Assembly: GCA_903923395.1 (NCBI GenBank) | Contig: CAIXXM010000089.1 | Span: 1 to 64,000 of the forward strand | Reading direction: 5' to 3' | Origin: an uncultured Acidobacteriia bacterium | GTDB lineage: Bacteria; Acidobacteriota; Terriglobia; Bryobacterales; Bryobacteraceae | Length of the DNA: 64,000 bases | Shown here: positions 9,635-17,989 of the stretch, piece by piece | Position numbering within the stretch: the stretch's first letter is position 1 | How the letters are laid out: every line of letters begins with the position of its first letter | Position numbers and translations under genes: made by a program | The notes under the pieces: generated by a model | Told to the model about the DNA's origin: nothing | Databases searched by the model: none | What the model saw: only the letters and a program-made list of their open reading frames with translations

Positions 9635-9675
9635 AACCATAAAGAATCGGTGCCAGGCACCGATTCTTTATGGTT
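9635..9675. terminator. Perfect 20-bp palindrome, terminator-like, overlapping the sulfatase 3' end
   Basis: Two exactly complementary 20-base arms (9635-9654 and 9656-9675) are separated by a single A. The core is GGTGCC A GGCACC, flanked by AAAGAATC and GATTCTTT. On the plus strand the stem is followed by TTTCTTTTTG, giving an intrinsic-terminator layout for the isomerase gene that ends at 9624. On the minus strand the right arm encodes the last residues and stop codon of the sulfatase (stop at 9668-9670). GGTGCC(A/T)GGCACC palindromes recur as dispersed REP-like repeats in several phyla, so this could also be a mobile short repeat that was captured as a terminator. Confidence 0.8.
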
Positions 9676-11131
9676 TCTTTTTGTAGGTGTAGGTCTTGTA
9701 GTCGAAGTCGATTGTAGAACGCTCCGGCACCGGGGCGGCGCTCCTGGCGGGCATGAACTTTGCCAGTCGCTGCTTCTCTGCGGCGTACTTTGGATTGCCC
9801 GCAAGGTTATGGAATTCGTTCTTTTCGGCAACCTCATCGAAGAGTTCTTCGCTGCCGTCCTTGTATCTCGTGTATCTCCAGCGCTCGTCGCGCACGGAGT
9901 GGTTATCCGGCCAGTAAGTGGTCACCACCGGCGGATGCGAAGCCAACCGGTTGTCGAGCAGTGGTTTCAGTGACTGTCCGTCATTTGCCGTATTCTTCGG
10001 CAAGCCGCACAGTTCGGTCAGTGTCGGATAAAGATCCACCAAACTCACTGGCTGTACACGGACACGACCCGCCTGCCGGGGATGGACATCCTTGATGATC
10101 AGAGGCACGTGCGTCGAGCGCTGCCACAACGTGGATTTGTGCACATGCCGCTTCTCCCCCAAATGCCAGCCATTATCTGACCAGAAGACGACGATCGTGT
10201 TCTTCGCATACTTACTGCTTTCGAGGAAATCCAGTATGTGCCCCACCATGGCATCGGCAAAAGTAATACAAGCCAGATAAGCCTGCACCATATCGCGCCA
10301 CTTGCCATCTTTGACGATGGTTTCGAATTCATCACGGCGGGCGGCGGCGAAGACCTTACCCTGCGCGGGAACGTCGGCCAGGTCATCCTCCGGGACGATG
10401 GGCAACTGCACCTTGTCCTTCGGGTACATATCGAAATACTCTTTGGGCGCGAACATCGGAATGTGCGGATGCCAGAGGCCAACACATGCAAAGAATGGCT
10501 TCTTGTGGTCCTGCTTGAGGAATTTACCGGCCCAGTCCACGGCGCGCATGTCGCCATATTCTGCTTCGGTCTTCGGCAGAACACCCCAGTCAAACTCGCC
10601 CTGGAAATTCTTGATGCCGTTATAGGGATAGCCCGCCGGCATGGGCTCTTTCTTGACCCAGGGATACCATTCGGTACGGCGGTACCAGGGGTCATCAAAC
10701 ACCTGCATCTGGAATTCATCCCACTGGTCCGGCGGGTTGAAGCCGGCAACATGATGCAGCACCTTCCCGGCACCCGCAGCATAGTAGCCATTTTTGCGGA
10801 AGTATTCCGGCAGCGTCAGAGTGCCGGGCAGCGCGGGCCGCCAGTACTGTTCGTTATCGTAAACACCGGTGGTGGAGGGCCGCTTCCCGGTAAAGAGCGC
10901 GGTGCGGGAAGGATTGCAAACCGGCGCGGCACAGTGGGCGTTTGTGAAAGGAACACCAAGCGCGGCCAGGCGGTCAATATTCGGCGTGCGCACACCAGGG
11001 TAGCCACCGAGATAACCCACCCAGTCATTCATGTCATCCACGCCGATCATGAGGACGTTGGGCCGCGCCGGCGTGGCAGCGGAAGCGGTGGCAAGGCCAG
11101 CAGTAAGACTGAGAAATTCCCGGCGGTTCAT
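9668..11131 (-). CDS. Sulfatase (formylglycine-dependent arylsulfatase family)
   Basis: 487 residues from the ATG at 11131, which places the Tat-like leader NRREFLSLT at the N terminus; an in-frame ATG seven codons upstream gives a less typical leader. The sulfatase signature is present: metal-binding 'VDDMNDW' (D32, D33), then PVCNPSRTALFTGK with C72 in the C-x-P-S-R context that the formylglycine-generating enzyme converts. The late 'FWSDNGWHLGEK' block supplies the remaining metal ligands. It resembles iduronate-2-sulfatase-type enzymes acting on carbohydrate sulfates. It stands alone between the isomerase and the HEPN pair, and its 3' end lies inside the palindrome at 9635-9675. Confidence 0.93.
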   Translation of the reverse strand: MNRREFLSLTAGLATASAATPARPNVLMIGVDDMNDWVGYLGGYPGVRTPNIDRLAALGVPFTNAHCAAPVCNPSRTALFTGKRPSTTGVYDNEQYWRPALPGTLTLPEYFRKNGYYAAGAGKVLHHVAGFNPPDQWDEFQMQVFDDPWYRRTEWYPWVKKEPMPAGYPYNGIKNFQGEFDWGVLPKTEAEYGDMRAVDWAGKFLKQDHKKPFFACVGLWHPHIPMFAPKEYFDMYPKDKVQLPIVPEDDLADVPAQGKVFAAARRDEFETIVKDGKWRDMVQAYLACITFADAMVGHILDFLESSKYAKNTIVVFWSDNGWHLGEKRHVHKSTLWQRSTHVPLIIKDVHPRQAGRVRVQPVSLVDLYPTLTELCGLPKNTANDGQSLKPLLDNRLASHPPVVTTYWPDNHSVRDERWRYTRYKDGSEELFDEVAEKNEFHNLAGNPKYAAEKQRLAKFMPARSAAPVPERSTIDFDYKTYTYKKKP

Positions 11132-11195
11132 ATCCGCTTTGCACGGTATCACAGCCGGAAAGATCCGGTGCCAAAATGGGACGCGAAGTTCCGTT

Positions 11196-11201
11196 ATCCT
11201 G
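11196..11201 (+). promoter_or_regulatory. Putative -10 hexamer TATCCT for a leaderless transcript
   Basis: TATCCT ends seven bases before the ATG at 11209, and no Shine-Dalgarno lies between. The spacing would place transcription initiation at or next to the start codon. No convincing -35 is visible. Confidence 0.45.
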
Positions 11202-11208
11202 AAAACAG

Positions 11209-11505
11209 ATGACGGCCCAACTCACCAACCTCGACGAAGGCGTCCGCGAAATGGCGGACAAACTCCGTGGTGAGGTCCTTGGGATCAACTACCACTTCGG
11301 CTATGACTGGAGCGGTGATCCCGCAATATTCTTCCGTGTCTTGCTGGACGACAGCGTCAGCGGCCCGGCCAGCGGAAAAGTCATGCTCCGGATCACGGAT
11401 GAACTCATGGATGGCCTCCGATTAAGGGAATTGGAAGAGATGGCCTATTTCCGATTCCGGACCCAAAGCGAACAGGATCGACTGCAAGAACCGGAATGGC
11501 CATAG
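11209..11505 (+). CDS. Conserved hypothetical protein paired with a HEPN gene
   Basis: 98 residues, no signal peptide, acidic, predicted alpha/beta. The pattern 'VxGxxYHFGYDWSGDPAIFFRVLLDD' followed by a C-terminal 'AYFRFRTQSEQDRLQEPEWP' is one I associate with a small family encoded immediately upstream of HEPN-domain genes; the reading frames overlap by 10 bases here, which supports a two-gene unit. HEPN proteins with a small partner are often toxin-antitoxin or nucleotidyltransferase-type modules, but no nucleotidyltransferase motif is visible in this protein. The function is unknown. A TATCCT hexamer lies seven bases upstream of the ATG. Confidence 0.75.
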   Translation: MTAQLTNLDEGVREMADKLRGEVLGINYHFGYDWSGDPAIFFRVLLDDSVSGPASGKVMLRITDELMDGLRLRELEEMAYFRFRTQSEQDRLQEPEWP

Positions 11506-11910
11506 CCGATGAACTTCTGCTGCTGGCCGGCCACCTTGCGAGCCCAGCGGTGTCAGACCCCGACCAGGCTTGGCTCCGGCGCTCCATATCAACTTCATAC
11601 TATGCGCTCTTCCACTTACTGGTGCAGGCTGCGGCAAGCCAGTGGACCGGATCAACGACGGTCCAACGTGGTCTGGAACGGTGCTTCAAACACGAACAAA
11701 TGAAGGAAATTGCCCGCGGGATGACGCGCGGCTCCTGGCCTGGTTGGAGTAACCCGCAGCTGGGAATACGCCCGGGACTTCGCGAAGTTGCCGAGTCGTT
11801 TTCGAGACTCCAGGAAGTCCGGCACTTTGCGGACTACGACAATACCCGGAACTGGACCCGGCTCGGCTCGAGTGATGCTTTCACTCATGATCGGCAAGAA
11901 GCGCGAATAA
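11496..11910 (+). pseudogene. HEPN-domain protein gene with apparent internal deletion and frameshift
   Basis: The ATG at 11496 opens a HEPN-like protein: 'LRRSISTSYYALFHLLVQAA' is the characteristic helix with the RxxxxxxYYALFH pattern, and 'RHFADYDNTRNWTR' matches the fourth helix. After codon 123 the open frame departs from the family and runs on to 12224, deep into the 3' end of the opposite-strand DUF1552 gene. The next frame instead reads ARVMLSLMIGKKRE and stops at 11908-11910, four bases before the DUF1552 stop; that sequence looks like the family's usual C-terminal tail. The simplest explanation is loss of roughly 80 bases plus a frame change near 11863. A sequencing error alone would not explain the missing residues. 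Confidence 0.6.
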
Positions 11911-11913
11911 CCT

Positions 11914-13278
11914 CTACACCAAGCCCTGCAGCGGACCGGTGCTATCCCCGAACTTCGTCGCCTCCACGCCCATCTTGTTCATCAGCGACAAATGCAGATT
12001 GCAGAGCGGCGTCTTTTCCGGCGCGCGCAGACGGCGTCCCGGACGCAACGCGCCCTTCCCCCGGCCCGCCAGCAGCAGCGGCAGATTCTCTGCATCATGA
12101 CGGTTGCCATCCTTCAAAGTGGAACCGAACAGAAACATCGAGTTATCGAGCAGTGACGTCCCGCCCTCATCCAGATTCTTCACCCGGTTCAGGAAGTAAG
12201 CCACCTGCTCCGTGTGCCAGTTGATGATCTTCTCGTACTGGACACGCCGCGGCTCTTCATTGAGGTGGTGCGAGATGCCGTGGAAACTGCCGTGAACACC
12301 CGGCAGGAATGAGAAATCCTGGCCACTCTGCGCGTCACCAAACATGAAGGTGGCAATGCGAGTGGTGTCAGTCCAGTAGGCCAGCACCATAATGTCGAGC
12401 ATCAGGCGGACATGCTCTTGATGAGAGGTGGGAATCCCGGCTGCTGGACGGTCCAGCGGAGCCTTGCCCTGATTGACCCAGCGCTTCTGCGGCTTCATCG
12501 AAGCCTCCATGCGGGTCTCTACATTGCGCACGGATTCGAAGTACTCGTCGAGCTTCACCTTGTCAAGCGAACTGGCCTTGCCGCGAAGCTTATCGGCATC
12601 TTCCTTCACGATATCGAGAATGCTGGTGTCATCGCGCTGCAGGGATTGCAAAACGGCAGAGCTGTTCGCCGCGGCAAAGACAGGCTTCGCGCCGCCGCGA
12701 TAGATCCGGTCAAACGCCAGTTGCGGAACAATTTCCTTCACCACCGGCGTATGCGGGTCGCGCCAGGAGACGAAAGAGCCGAGCAAACGGGGAAAGCCGC
12801 CGCCCGCGTTATCGATTCCTGTGCGCGGTGCATCGATGCCCAATTCAAACGTAGGCAGAGGCGTGCGTTCGCCGATCTTTTCCGCAATCGCCTGATCGAC
12901 TGACGTACCGCCGCTATCCAGATCCTTGCCATTGGAACGCTGCACATAGCCGCCCGAAAGCCAGGCTGGAATCTTGGGCCAGTGACCATTGCGGCCCAGC
13001 GCGTTCTTGTTATACAAGTTCTCCAGCAGAATGAAATCCTTCTTGAAGGCTTTCAAAGGCTCCAGGTGCGGCGTGATTTCGTAGTCTTCGCCATCGCCCT
13101 TGGGGGTCCAATAGTCCGGGCGCACACCATTGGGCATGAACAGGAAACCGAGGCGCAGCGGCGGTTCAGAGAGTTTGGTGTCCTGGCCGGCGGCCTTCGC
13201 CATGATTTCGAGCCACGGGAGCGACATCGCGGCACCCGCGCCGCGTAGCAAAGTTCTGCGGGAAATCGGCTGGAACAT
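11914..13278 (-). CDS. DUF1552 domain protein (exported)
   Basis: 454 residues from the ATG at 13278, chosen because it gives a Tat-type leader (SRRTLLRGAGAAMSLPWLE). DUF1552 landmarks are 'PLRLGFLFMPNGVRPDYWTPKG', the 'LSGGYVQRSNGKDLDSGGTSVDQ' block, 'HQEHVRLMLDIMVLAYWTDTTRIATFMFGD' and a C-terminal 'GGRGKGALRPGRRLRAPEKTPLCNLHLSLMNKMG'. The family's biochemical role is unknown. It accompanies DUF1592-type multidomain cytochromes, and here it diverges from one at 13335 with only 56 bases between the start codons. The start codon is preceded at seven bases by TAGCCT. Confidence 0.93.
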   Translation of the reverse strand: MFQPISRRTLLRGAGAAMSLPWLEIMAKAAGQDTKLSEPPLRLGFLFMPNGVRPDYWTPKGDGEDYEITPHLEPLKAFKKDFILLENLYNKNALGRNGHWPKIPAWLSGGYVQRSNGKDLDSGGTSVDQAIAEKIGERTPLPTFELGIDAPRTGIDNAGGGFPRLLGSFVSWRDPHTPVVKEIVPQLAFDRIYRGGAKPVFAAANSSAVLQSLQRDDTSILDIVKEDADKLRGKASSLDKVKLDEYFESVRNVETRMEASMKPQKRWVNQGKAPLDRPAAGIPTSHQEHVRLMLDIMVLAYWTDTTRIATFMFGDAQSGQDFSFLPGVHGSFHGISHHLNEEPRRVQYEKIINWHTEQVAYFLNRVKNLDEGGTSLLDNSMFLFGSTLKDGNRHDAENLPLLLAGRGKGALRPGRRLRAPEKTPLCNLHLSLMNKMGVEATKFGDSTGPLQGLV

Positions 13279-13285
13279 ACGTCTT

Positions 13286-13291
13286 AGGCTA
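13286..13291 (-). promoter_or_regulatory. Putative -10 hexamer TAGCCT for a leaderless DUF1552 transcript
   Basis: On the minus strand TAGCCT is followed by AAGACGT and then the ATG at 13278, a seven-base gap with no Shine-Dalgarno. A weaker match to consensus than the other sites. Confidence 0.35.
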
Positions 13292-13334
13292 GCGCAGATT
13301 GCGGCACGGTGCACTTCCGGGTTAAGGTGCTTGT

Positions 13335-15674
13335 GTGCGTATCCTTGCAGCTCCCGCGTACCTTTTCCTCTTATTGCAGGCCGGTTCAGCCCAAACGGCG
13401 CGAAGGGCAGCGCCCGCTCCGGATGACTATGCAACAAAAGTGCGCCCGGTATTGGAACAGAACTGTACGCCTTGTCACAGCGGCACCGGCGGCAAGGGCC
13501 CGGTCAACTTCCTGACCGCACAATCGGCCAGGGATGTGGAGGCAAAGCGCGGGCTGTTCCGGAATGTCGCAGCGCAACTGCGAAACCGCACCATGCCGCC
13601 GGGAAAATCAAAGCTTGCCGAACAGGACCGTATGCTGGTCGCAAGCTGGCTGGAACAGGACCTGAAGCGCACCGCCTGCAGCGGGCAGGACTTCGCCGGT
13701 GCAGTGCAGACCCGACGACTCAACCGCCGCGAGTATCACAACACCGTCCGCGACCTGCTCGGCGTGGATCTCGACCCGACCGATCTCTTCCCGGAAGACG
13801 GCACCGGTGGTGAGGGCTTTGACACGGTCGGCGAGACGTTGTACGTGGCCCCGCTGCTGATGGAGCGCTACATGCAGGCGGCACAGTTCATTCTCGATAA
13901 GGTCGTGATTTCTCCGCCCCTGGTGAAAGGCTTCAGCGGCTCGGAAATGCTTCCCGCCAAACCGGATGCGAAGAGCACCATCGTGAAATCGACCAGACGG
14001 CTTGTACCCTCCGGCGAAGAAGTAACCATGCCAGTTACGATTACGACCGAGGGAAGTTATCAATTCAACCTGACGATAGAGGTCCCGCGCACCGCACCGA
14101 ACTCATCAGAGTTCCGCGTGGATGGGCGCGTTCTGCAGAACTTCACTTATCCGCGTTATGAAGGCCCGGGCACCACAGGCAACGGACGCACGATAAAGCT
14201 GACCCGCGGTTCGCATGTGATCAGCCTGGTTGCCAACAAAGACCCGTTTACGATCGTGCAGGCGGAACTCATGGAGCGGCGCCCGGAGCCCAGCCCGGAG
14301 CAGAAGATGCTCCACCAGAGGCTCTTCGGCATGGAACCGGGCCAGGCCCCGATTGACCCAGGAAGAGCCGCTCGGCAGTTACTGGCGAAGTTCCTGCGCC
14401 AGGCTTACCGGCGCCCTGTGGACCCCGGTGAAGTCGAACTCTACATGAAGCTCTATAACCGCGCCGCGGAGCGTGGCGACCCTTTCGAAGACCGAGTGAA
14501 ACTGGCCCTGCGCGGTGTTCTGGTTTCCCCGAAATTCCTCTTCCGGATCGAAACCCCGCCCGTGAAACCGGGCCTGCACGCACTTACTTCGCATGAAGTC
14601 GCTGCACGGCTCTCGTACTTCCTCTGGTCAACCGCGCCAGATGCCGAACTCTCCCTGCTGGCCGATGCCGGCAAGTTGCAGGACCCCAAAATACTCTCCG
14701 CGCAAGTGGACCGCATGCTCGATGATCCCCGCTCCCGTGTCTTCGCCGAAACTTTCATCGGCCAGTGGCTGGGCACGAAGGACGTTGGCTTCCGCGTGGT
14801 GCCTGCCTTGAACGAACTGAAGGACTTCTACTCCCCGGAAGTCGCGGCCGACCTGCGGCAGGAACCCGTGCTGCTGTTCCATTACATGCTCTCCGAAAAC
14901 CGGCCGCTTCTCGATTTGGTCGATGCCAAGTATAGTTTCCTCACCGACAAGCTGGTGAAGTTCTACCAGTTGGAAAGCAAGGTGCAGGGAATCAAGGCGG
15001 ACTTCCAGCGCGTCGAGTGGCCCGATGACAGGCGCGGCGGCGTGTTCGGCCTTGGTTCCGTCCTGGCCATGACTTCCCATGAGCGCGAGACCAGCCCGGT
15101 GCTGCGCGGTGCCTGGGTCCTCGAGAACATTCTCGGCGTGACGGTGCCACCGCCGCCGCCCGACGTACCACCACTGGCAGCCTCCGCGAAGAAGGGCGAA
15201 AAGCTGACGGTGCGCGAGAAACTGGAACGGCACCGCGCCAACGCCCATTGCGCGACGTGCCATAACCTGATCGACCCCATCGGCCTTGGACTCGAAAACT
15301 TCGATCAAATGGGGCGCTGGCGCGAACAGGACAACGGAAAACCCATCGACGCCTCAGCCACCATGCCCTCCGGTGAAAAGTTCAACGGCCCGGTGGAACT
15401 GCGCAAAGTCATCGTGAACCGCAAAGATGATTTTGTACGAAACATTACTGCAAAGGTGCTTGGCTATGCGCTGGGAAGAAGCTTGCAGGATGGGGATCAG
15501 TGCACGATCCAGAAGATCTCCCAGTCGCTGGACAAAGATAAGCTGGGTGCCAGAACCCTGATCCGTGAAGTGGTGTTATCCATACCATTCCGGAATGCGC
15601 AATTACCGGGGAACGGTGCGGAAACGGCGATACCGGCGACGAAGCGAACCAAAACAGCAGCAGTAATGGAATAG
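13335..15674 (+). CDS. DUF1587/DUF1592/DUF1588/DUF1585 multidomain cytochrome-type protein
   Basis: 779 residues beginning at a GTG codon (13335), with AAGG seven bases upstream and a signal peptide ending near QAGSAQ. An N-terminal haem site CTPCH (about residues 44-48) with the MPPG motif is PSCyt1-like. The known order then follows: DUF1587 ('TRRLNRREYHNTVRDLLG'), DUF1595, DUF1592 ('VAARLSYFLWSTAPDAELS'), DUF1588 ('RRGGVFGLGSVLAMTSHERETSPVLRG') and DUF1585 at the C terminus with a second haem-type CATCH motif. These proteins occur with DUF1552 partners, as here on the opposite strand. Inference: a periplasmic electron-transfer pair. Their substrate is not established. Confidence 0.92.
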   Translation: MRILAAPAYLFLLLQAGSAQTARRAAPAPDDYATKVRPVLEQNCTPCHSGTGGKGPVNFLTAQSARDVEAKRGLFRNVAAQLRNRTMPPGKSKLAEQDRMLVASWLEQDLKRTACSGQDFAGAVQTRRLNRREYHNTVRDLLGVDLDPTDLFPEDGTGGEGFDTVGETLYVAPLLMERYMQAAQFILDKVVISPPLVKGFSGSEMLPAKPDAKSTIVKSTRRLVPSGEEVTMPVTITTEGSYQFNLTIEVPRTAPNSSEFRVDGRVLQNFTYPRYEGPGTTGNGRTIKLTRGSHVISLVANKDPFTIVQAELMERRPEPSPEQKMLHQRLFGMEPGQAPIDPGRAARQLLAKFLRQAYRRPVDPGEVELYMKLYNRAAERGDPFEDRVKLALRGVLVSPKFLFRIETPPVKPGLHALTSHEVAARLSYFLWSTAPDAELSLLADAGKLQDPKILSAQVDRMLDDPRSRVFAETFIGQWLGTKDVGFRVVPALNELKDFYSPEVAADLRQEPVLLFHYMLSENRPLLDLVDAKYSFLTDKLVKFYQLESKVQGIKADFQRVEWPDDRRGGVFGLGSVLAMTSHERETSPVLRGAWVLENILGVTVPPPPPDVPPLAASAKKGEKLTVREKLERHRANAHCATCHNLIDPIGLGLENFDQMGRWREQDNGKPIDASATMPSGEKFNGPVELRKVIVNRKDDFVRNITAKVLGYALGRSLQDGDQCTIQKISQSLDKDKLGARTLIREVVLSIPFRNAQLPGNGAETAIPATKRTKTAAVME

Positions 15675-15676
15675 AG

Positions 15677-16096
15677 CTACAGTTTTTCCAGCTTCTTCTT
15701 CACTTCCGCGGCGTTCTTGGCATCCGGAGCCAGTTCCAGATACTTCTGGTAGGCCTGCTTCGCCTCCGCCCGGTTGCCCACATCAGCACGGGAATCCATG
15801 TCCCCGAGCTTCAACCAGGCTTCCGCATTGCCTTCGTTCCAATGGGTTGCCTCACGGTACCGGTTGGCTGCCGCGCGGGCATCGCGCTTGGACTTGAGAT
15901 AGAAATCCCCCACCTTGACATCTTTCTGCGACTGCAGCGGATTGAAGCTGTAGACCTTCGGCTTCGCTGCGTCATTTTCTTCGGGGGGCAGTTCTTCCTG
16001 TTGCTGCTGCGCCGGTTTTTGGACCGGCTTTTCCTGGGCCGCCCAACAGCCGTCTGCGGCAAGAACTAATGCAATCGTCCAGACCACGCGTGACAT
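15677..16096 (-). CDS. Small exported tetratricopeptide-repeat protein
   Basis: 139 residues from the ATG at 16096; a longer frame running into uvrC on the other strand is ignored. A signal peptide (about residues 1-20) is followed by a low-complexity stretch rich in Gln, Pro and Glu, then about 2.5 TPR units ('GDFYLKSKRDARAAANRYREATHWNEGNAEAWLKLGDM' and 'AKQAYQKYLELAPDAKNAAEVKKKLEKL'). This resembles the YfiO/BamD-like small TPR proteins of Acidobacteria, but no lipobox of the standard form precedes the Cys of DGC. Probable periplasmic scaffold. It is divergent from uvrC with only 12 bases between the two start codons. Confidence 0.82.
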   Translation of the reverse strand: MSRVVWTIALVLAADGCWAAQEKPVQKPAQQQQEELPPEENDAAKPKVYSFNPLQSQKDVKVGDFYLKSKRDARAAANRYREATHWNEGNAEAWLKLGDMDSRADVGNRAEAKQAYQKYLELAPDAKNAAEVKKKLEKL

Positions 16097-16098
16097 TC

Positions 16099-16108
16099 TA
16101 TAAGTATA
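16099..16108. promoter_or_regulatory. Overlapping divergent -10 elements between uvrC and the TPR gene
   Basis: The ten bases TATAAGTATA contain TATAAG on the plus strand (16099-16104, four bases before the TTG of uvrC) and TATACT on the minus strand (16108 to 16103, six bases before the ATG of the TPR gene). Both starts would give nearly leaderless mRNAs, and polymerase could not occupy both promoters at once. Confidence 0.5.
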
Positions 16109-17938
16109 TTGCTCTCCCGCGAAGCCGCACACCTGGCCCTCAAGGCCAAAGCCGCTCTTCTCCCCACCGAACCCGGAGTGTACCTCTACAAGGACCCCGC
16201 CGACCGCGTCATCTACGTCGGCAAGGCCAAGAGTCTGCGCGCCCGCGTCCGCAGCTACTTCAATGAAGACCGCCTGGCGGAGGCCAAGACCGGCACGCTG
16301 ATCGATGAAGCCGTCGATATCGACTACATCGTGGTGGAGAACGAGAAAGAAGCTCTCGCTCTTGAGAACAACCTCATCAAGCAATACAAGCCGCGCTTCA
16401 ACGTGCTGCTTCGTGACGACAAGACGTACCCTTACGTGAAGGTCACCAAGGAACGCTACCCCAGAGTTTTCGTCACACGCCGGTTGCGCAAGGATGGCGG
16501 CACCTATTACGGCCCCTACTTCCCCGGCAATCTGGCCCACCGGCTGGTCCACTTCATTCACCGGCATTTCCTGGTCCCTTCGTGCAAGGTGGACCTGAAC
16601 CGCTACCACCCGAAGCCGTGCCTGCAGTACCACATTCACCGCTGCCTGGGCCCGTGTGTGGAAGGCCTCACCACGCCGGAAGCTTTTGCCGATGCCGTCC
16701 GGCGCGTCCGCCTGTTCTTGGATGGCAAACTCTCATCGCTCTCCGATGAACTCCGCGCCCGCATGGAAGAAGCCGCGGAGGATATGCGTTTTGAGGAAGC
16801 CGCCGGACTGCGGGATCTCATCAACACCGTCGATGAACTCGACCAGCGCCAGAAGATGGCCGCGGCTTCAGGGGACGATGCCGATATCTTCGGCATCTAC
16901 GCCGAGCCTCCTCTGGTCGCGGTGAATCTCTTTCACCTCCGCAACGGCCAGATTGTGGACCGCCGCGAGTTCTTCTGGGAAGACCAGGTGGAGTTCAACC
17001 CGCCCGAATTCTTCTCCTCCCTGCTGTTGCAAATTTACCTGGACCAGCAGTTCGTCCCGGCCGTGATCCATGTGCCGATTGAGTTCGAAGATGCCGAAGT
17101 TCTGGAAGAACTGCTTACGGAGAAGAAGCAGCGCAAAGTGGAAATCCACACGCCGCATCGCGGCCAGAAGAAGGCCATGCTCAATCTGGTGCAAACCAAC
17201 GCGAAGCACAGCTTTGACGCCCGCTTCCGGGTGTTGAAGCCCTCTTCCACGGCGATCCAGGAGGCTTTACAGGAGGCCCTCAATCTGCCGGAAGCACCAC
17301 GGCGCATTGAGTGTTTCGACATTTCCCACATCCAGGGCACGGAAAAAGTGGCCAGCATGGTGGTTTGGGAAGACGGCAAGATGAAAAAGGCGGATTACCG
17401 CAAGTTCATCATCAAGACCGTGGTTGGCAACAACGATTTCGCCAGCATGGATGAAGTGGTGACACGCCGCTACAGCCGTCTGCAGGAAGAGGGCGCGGAG
17501 TTTCCCGGACTGGTGCTGATCGACGGCGGCCTGGGCCAGTTGCATGCTGCGGCGGCGGCGCTGGAACAAATCGGCATCATCAACCAGCCGCTGGCCTCCA
17601 TCGCCAAACGCGAGGAAATCATTTACGTGCTGGGCCAGGAGAATGAGCCCGTCGTTCTGGACCGCTATTCGCCCATCCTGCACTTAATCCAAACCATCCG
17701 TGATGAGGCGCACCGTTTTGCCGTCACTTTCCACCGTACGCGGCGCAATGCACGCACCTTGACCAGTGAACTCGACCAGATTCCGGGGATCGGTGAAGTG
17801 ACCCGCAACAAGCTGCTCAAAGAGTTCGGCAGTTCCATTCTGGTGCGGCAGGCGAGTGAGGAGGAGCTGGCAAAAAGGGTTGGAAAAGCCGCAGCCCGCA
17901 AGATCACAGCGCATTATCACGAAACCGCCGGGACATAA
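16109..17938 (+). CDS. uvrC: UvrABC nucleotide excision repair endonuclease subunit C
   Basis: 609 residues, the usual UvrC length. The N-terminal GIY-YIG nuclease domain is clear (PGVYLYKDPADRVIYVGKAK, about 18-37), and the UVR domain that contacts UvrB lies near 200-240 ('MEEAAEDMRFEEAAGLRD'). The RNase-H-like 5' nuclease domain follows ('RRIECFDISHIQGTEKVASMVV' and 'FPGLVLIDGGLGQLHAA'), and paired helix-hairpin-helix motifs end the protein ('IPGIGEVTRNKLLKEFGS'). UvrC makes both incisions around a UvrB-bound lesion. The start is TTG at 16109; it fits homologue N termini but has no Shine-Dalgarno and sits directly behind a TATAAG. A good terminator follows. Confidence 0.97.
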   Translation: MLSREAAHLALKAKAALLPTEPGVYLYKDPADRVIYVGKAKSLRARVRSYFNEDRLAEAKTGTLIDEAVDIDYIVVENEKEALALENNLIKQYKPRFNVLLRDDKTYPYVKVTKERYPRVFVTRRLRKDGGTYYGPYFPGNLAHRLVHFIHRHFLVPSCKVDLNRYHPKPCLQYHIHRCLGPCVEGLTTPEAFADAVRRVRLFLDGKLSSLSDELRARMEEAAEDMRFEEAAGLRDLINTVDELDQRQKMAAASGDDADIFGIYAEPPLVAVNLFHLRNGQIVDRREFFWEDQVEFNPPEFFSSLLLQIYLDQQFVPAVIHVPIEFEDAEVLEELLTEKKQRKVEIHTPHRGQKKAMLNLVQTNAKHSFDARFRVLKPSSTAIQEALQEALNLPEAPRRIECFDISHIQGTEKVASMVVWEDGKMKKADYRKFIIKTVVGNNDFASMDEVVTRRYSRLQEEGAEFPGLVLIDGGLGQLHAAAAALEQIGIINQPLASIAKREEIIYVLGQENEPVVLDRYSPILHLIQTIRDEAHRFAVTFHRTRRNARTLTSELDQIPGIGEVTRNKLLKEFGSSILVRQASEEELAKRVGKAAARKITAHYHETAGT

Positions 17939-17953
17939 ACCCGGCATCTTTTT
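17927..17953 (+). terminator. Intrinsic terminator of uvrC
   Basis: GCCGGG (17927-17932), a seven-base loop ACATAAA that contains the uvrC stop codon, then CCCGGC (17940-17945) followed by ATCTTTTT. A standard Rho-independent layout overlapping the last codons of uvrC. Confidence 0.85.
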
Positions 17954-17989
17954 CGAACCCGAATCAAAGCTGTCGCGTAACGTAGGTAG

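Noticed and set aside
11911-12224. C-terminal extension of the HEPN frame into the DUF1552 gene
   Set aside because: The residues are Pro/Ser/Arg-rich nonsense antisense to conserved DUF1552 sequence; the shifted frame ending at 11910 fits the family better.
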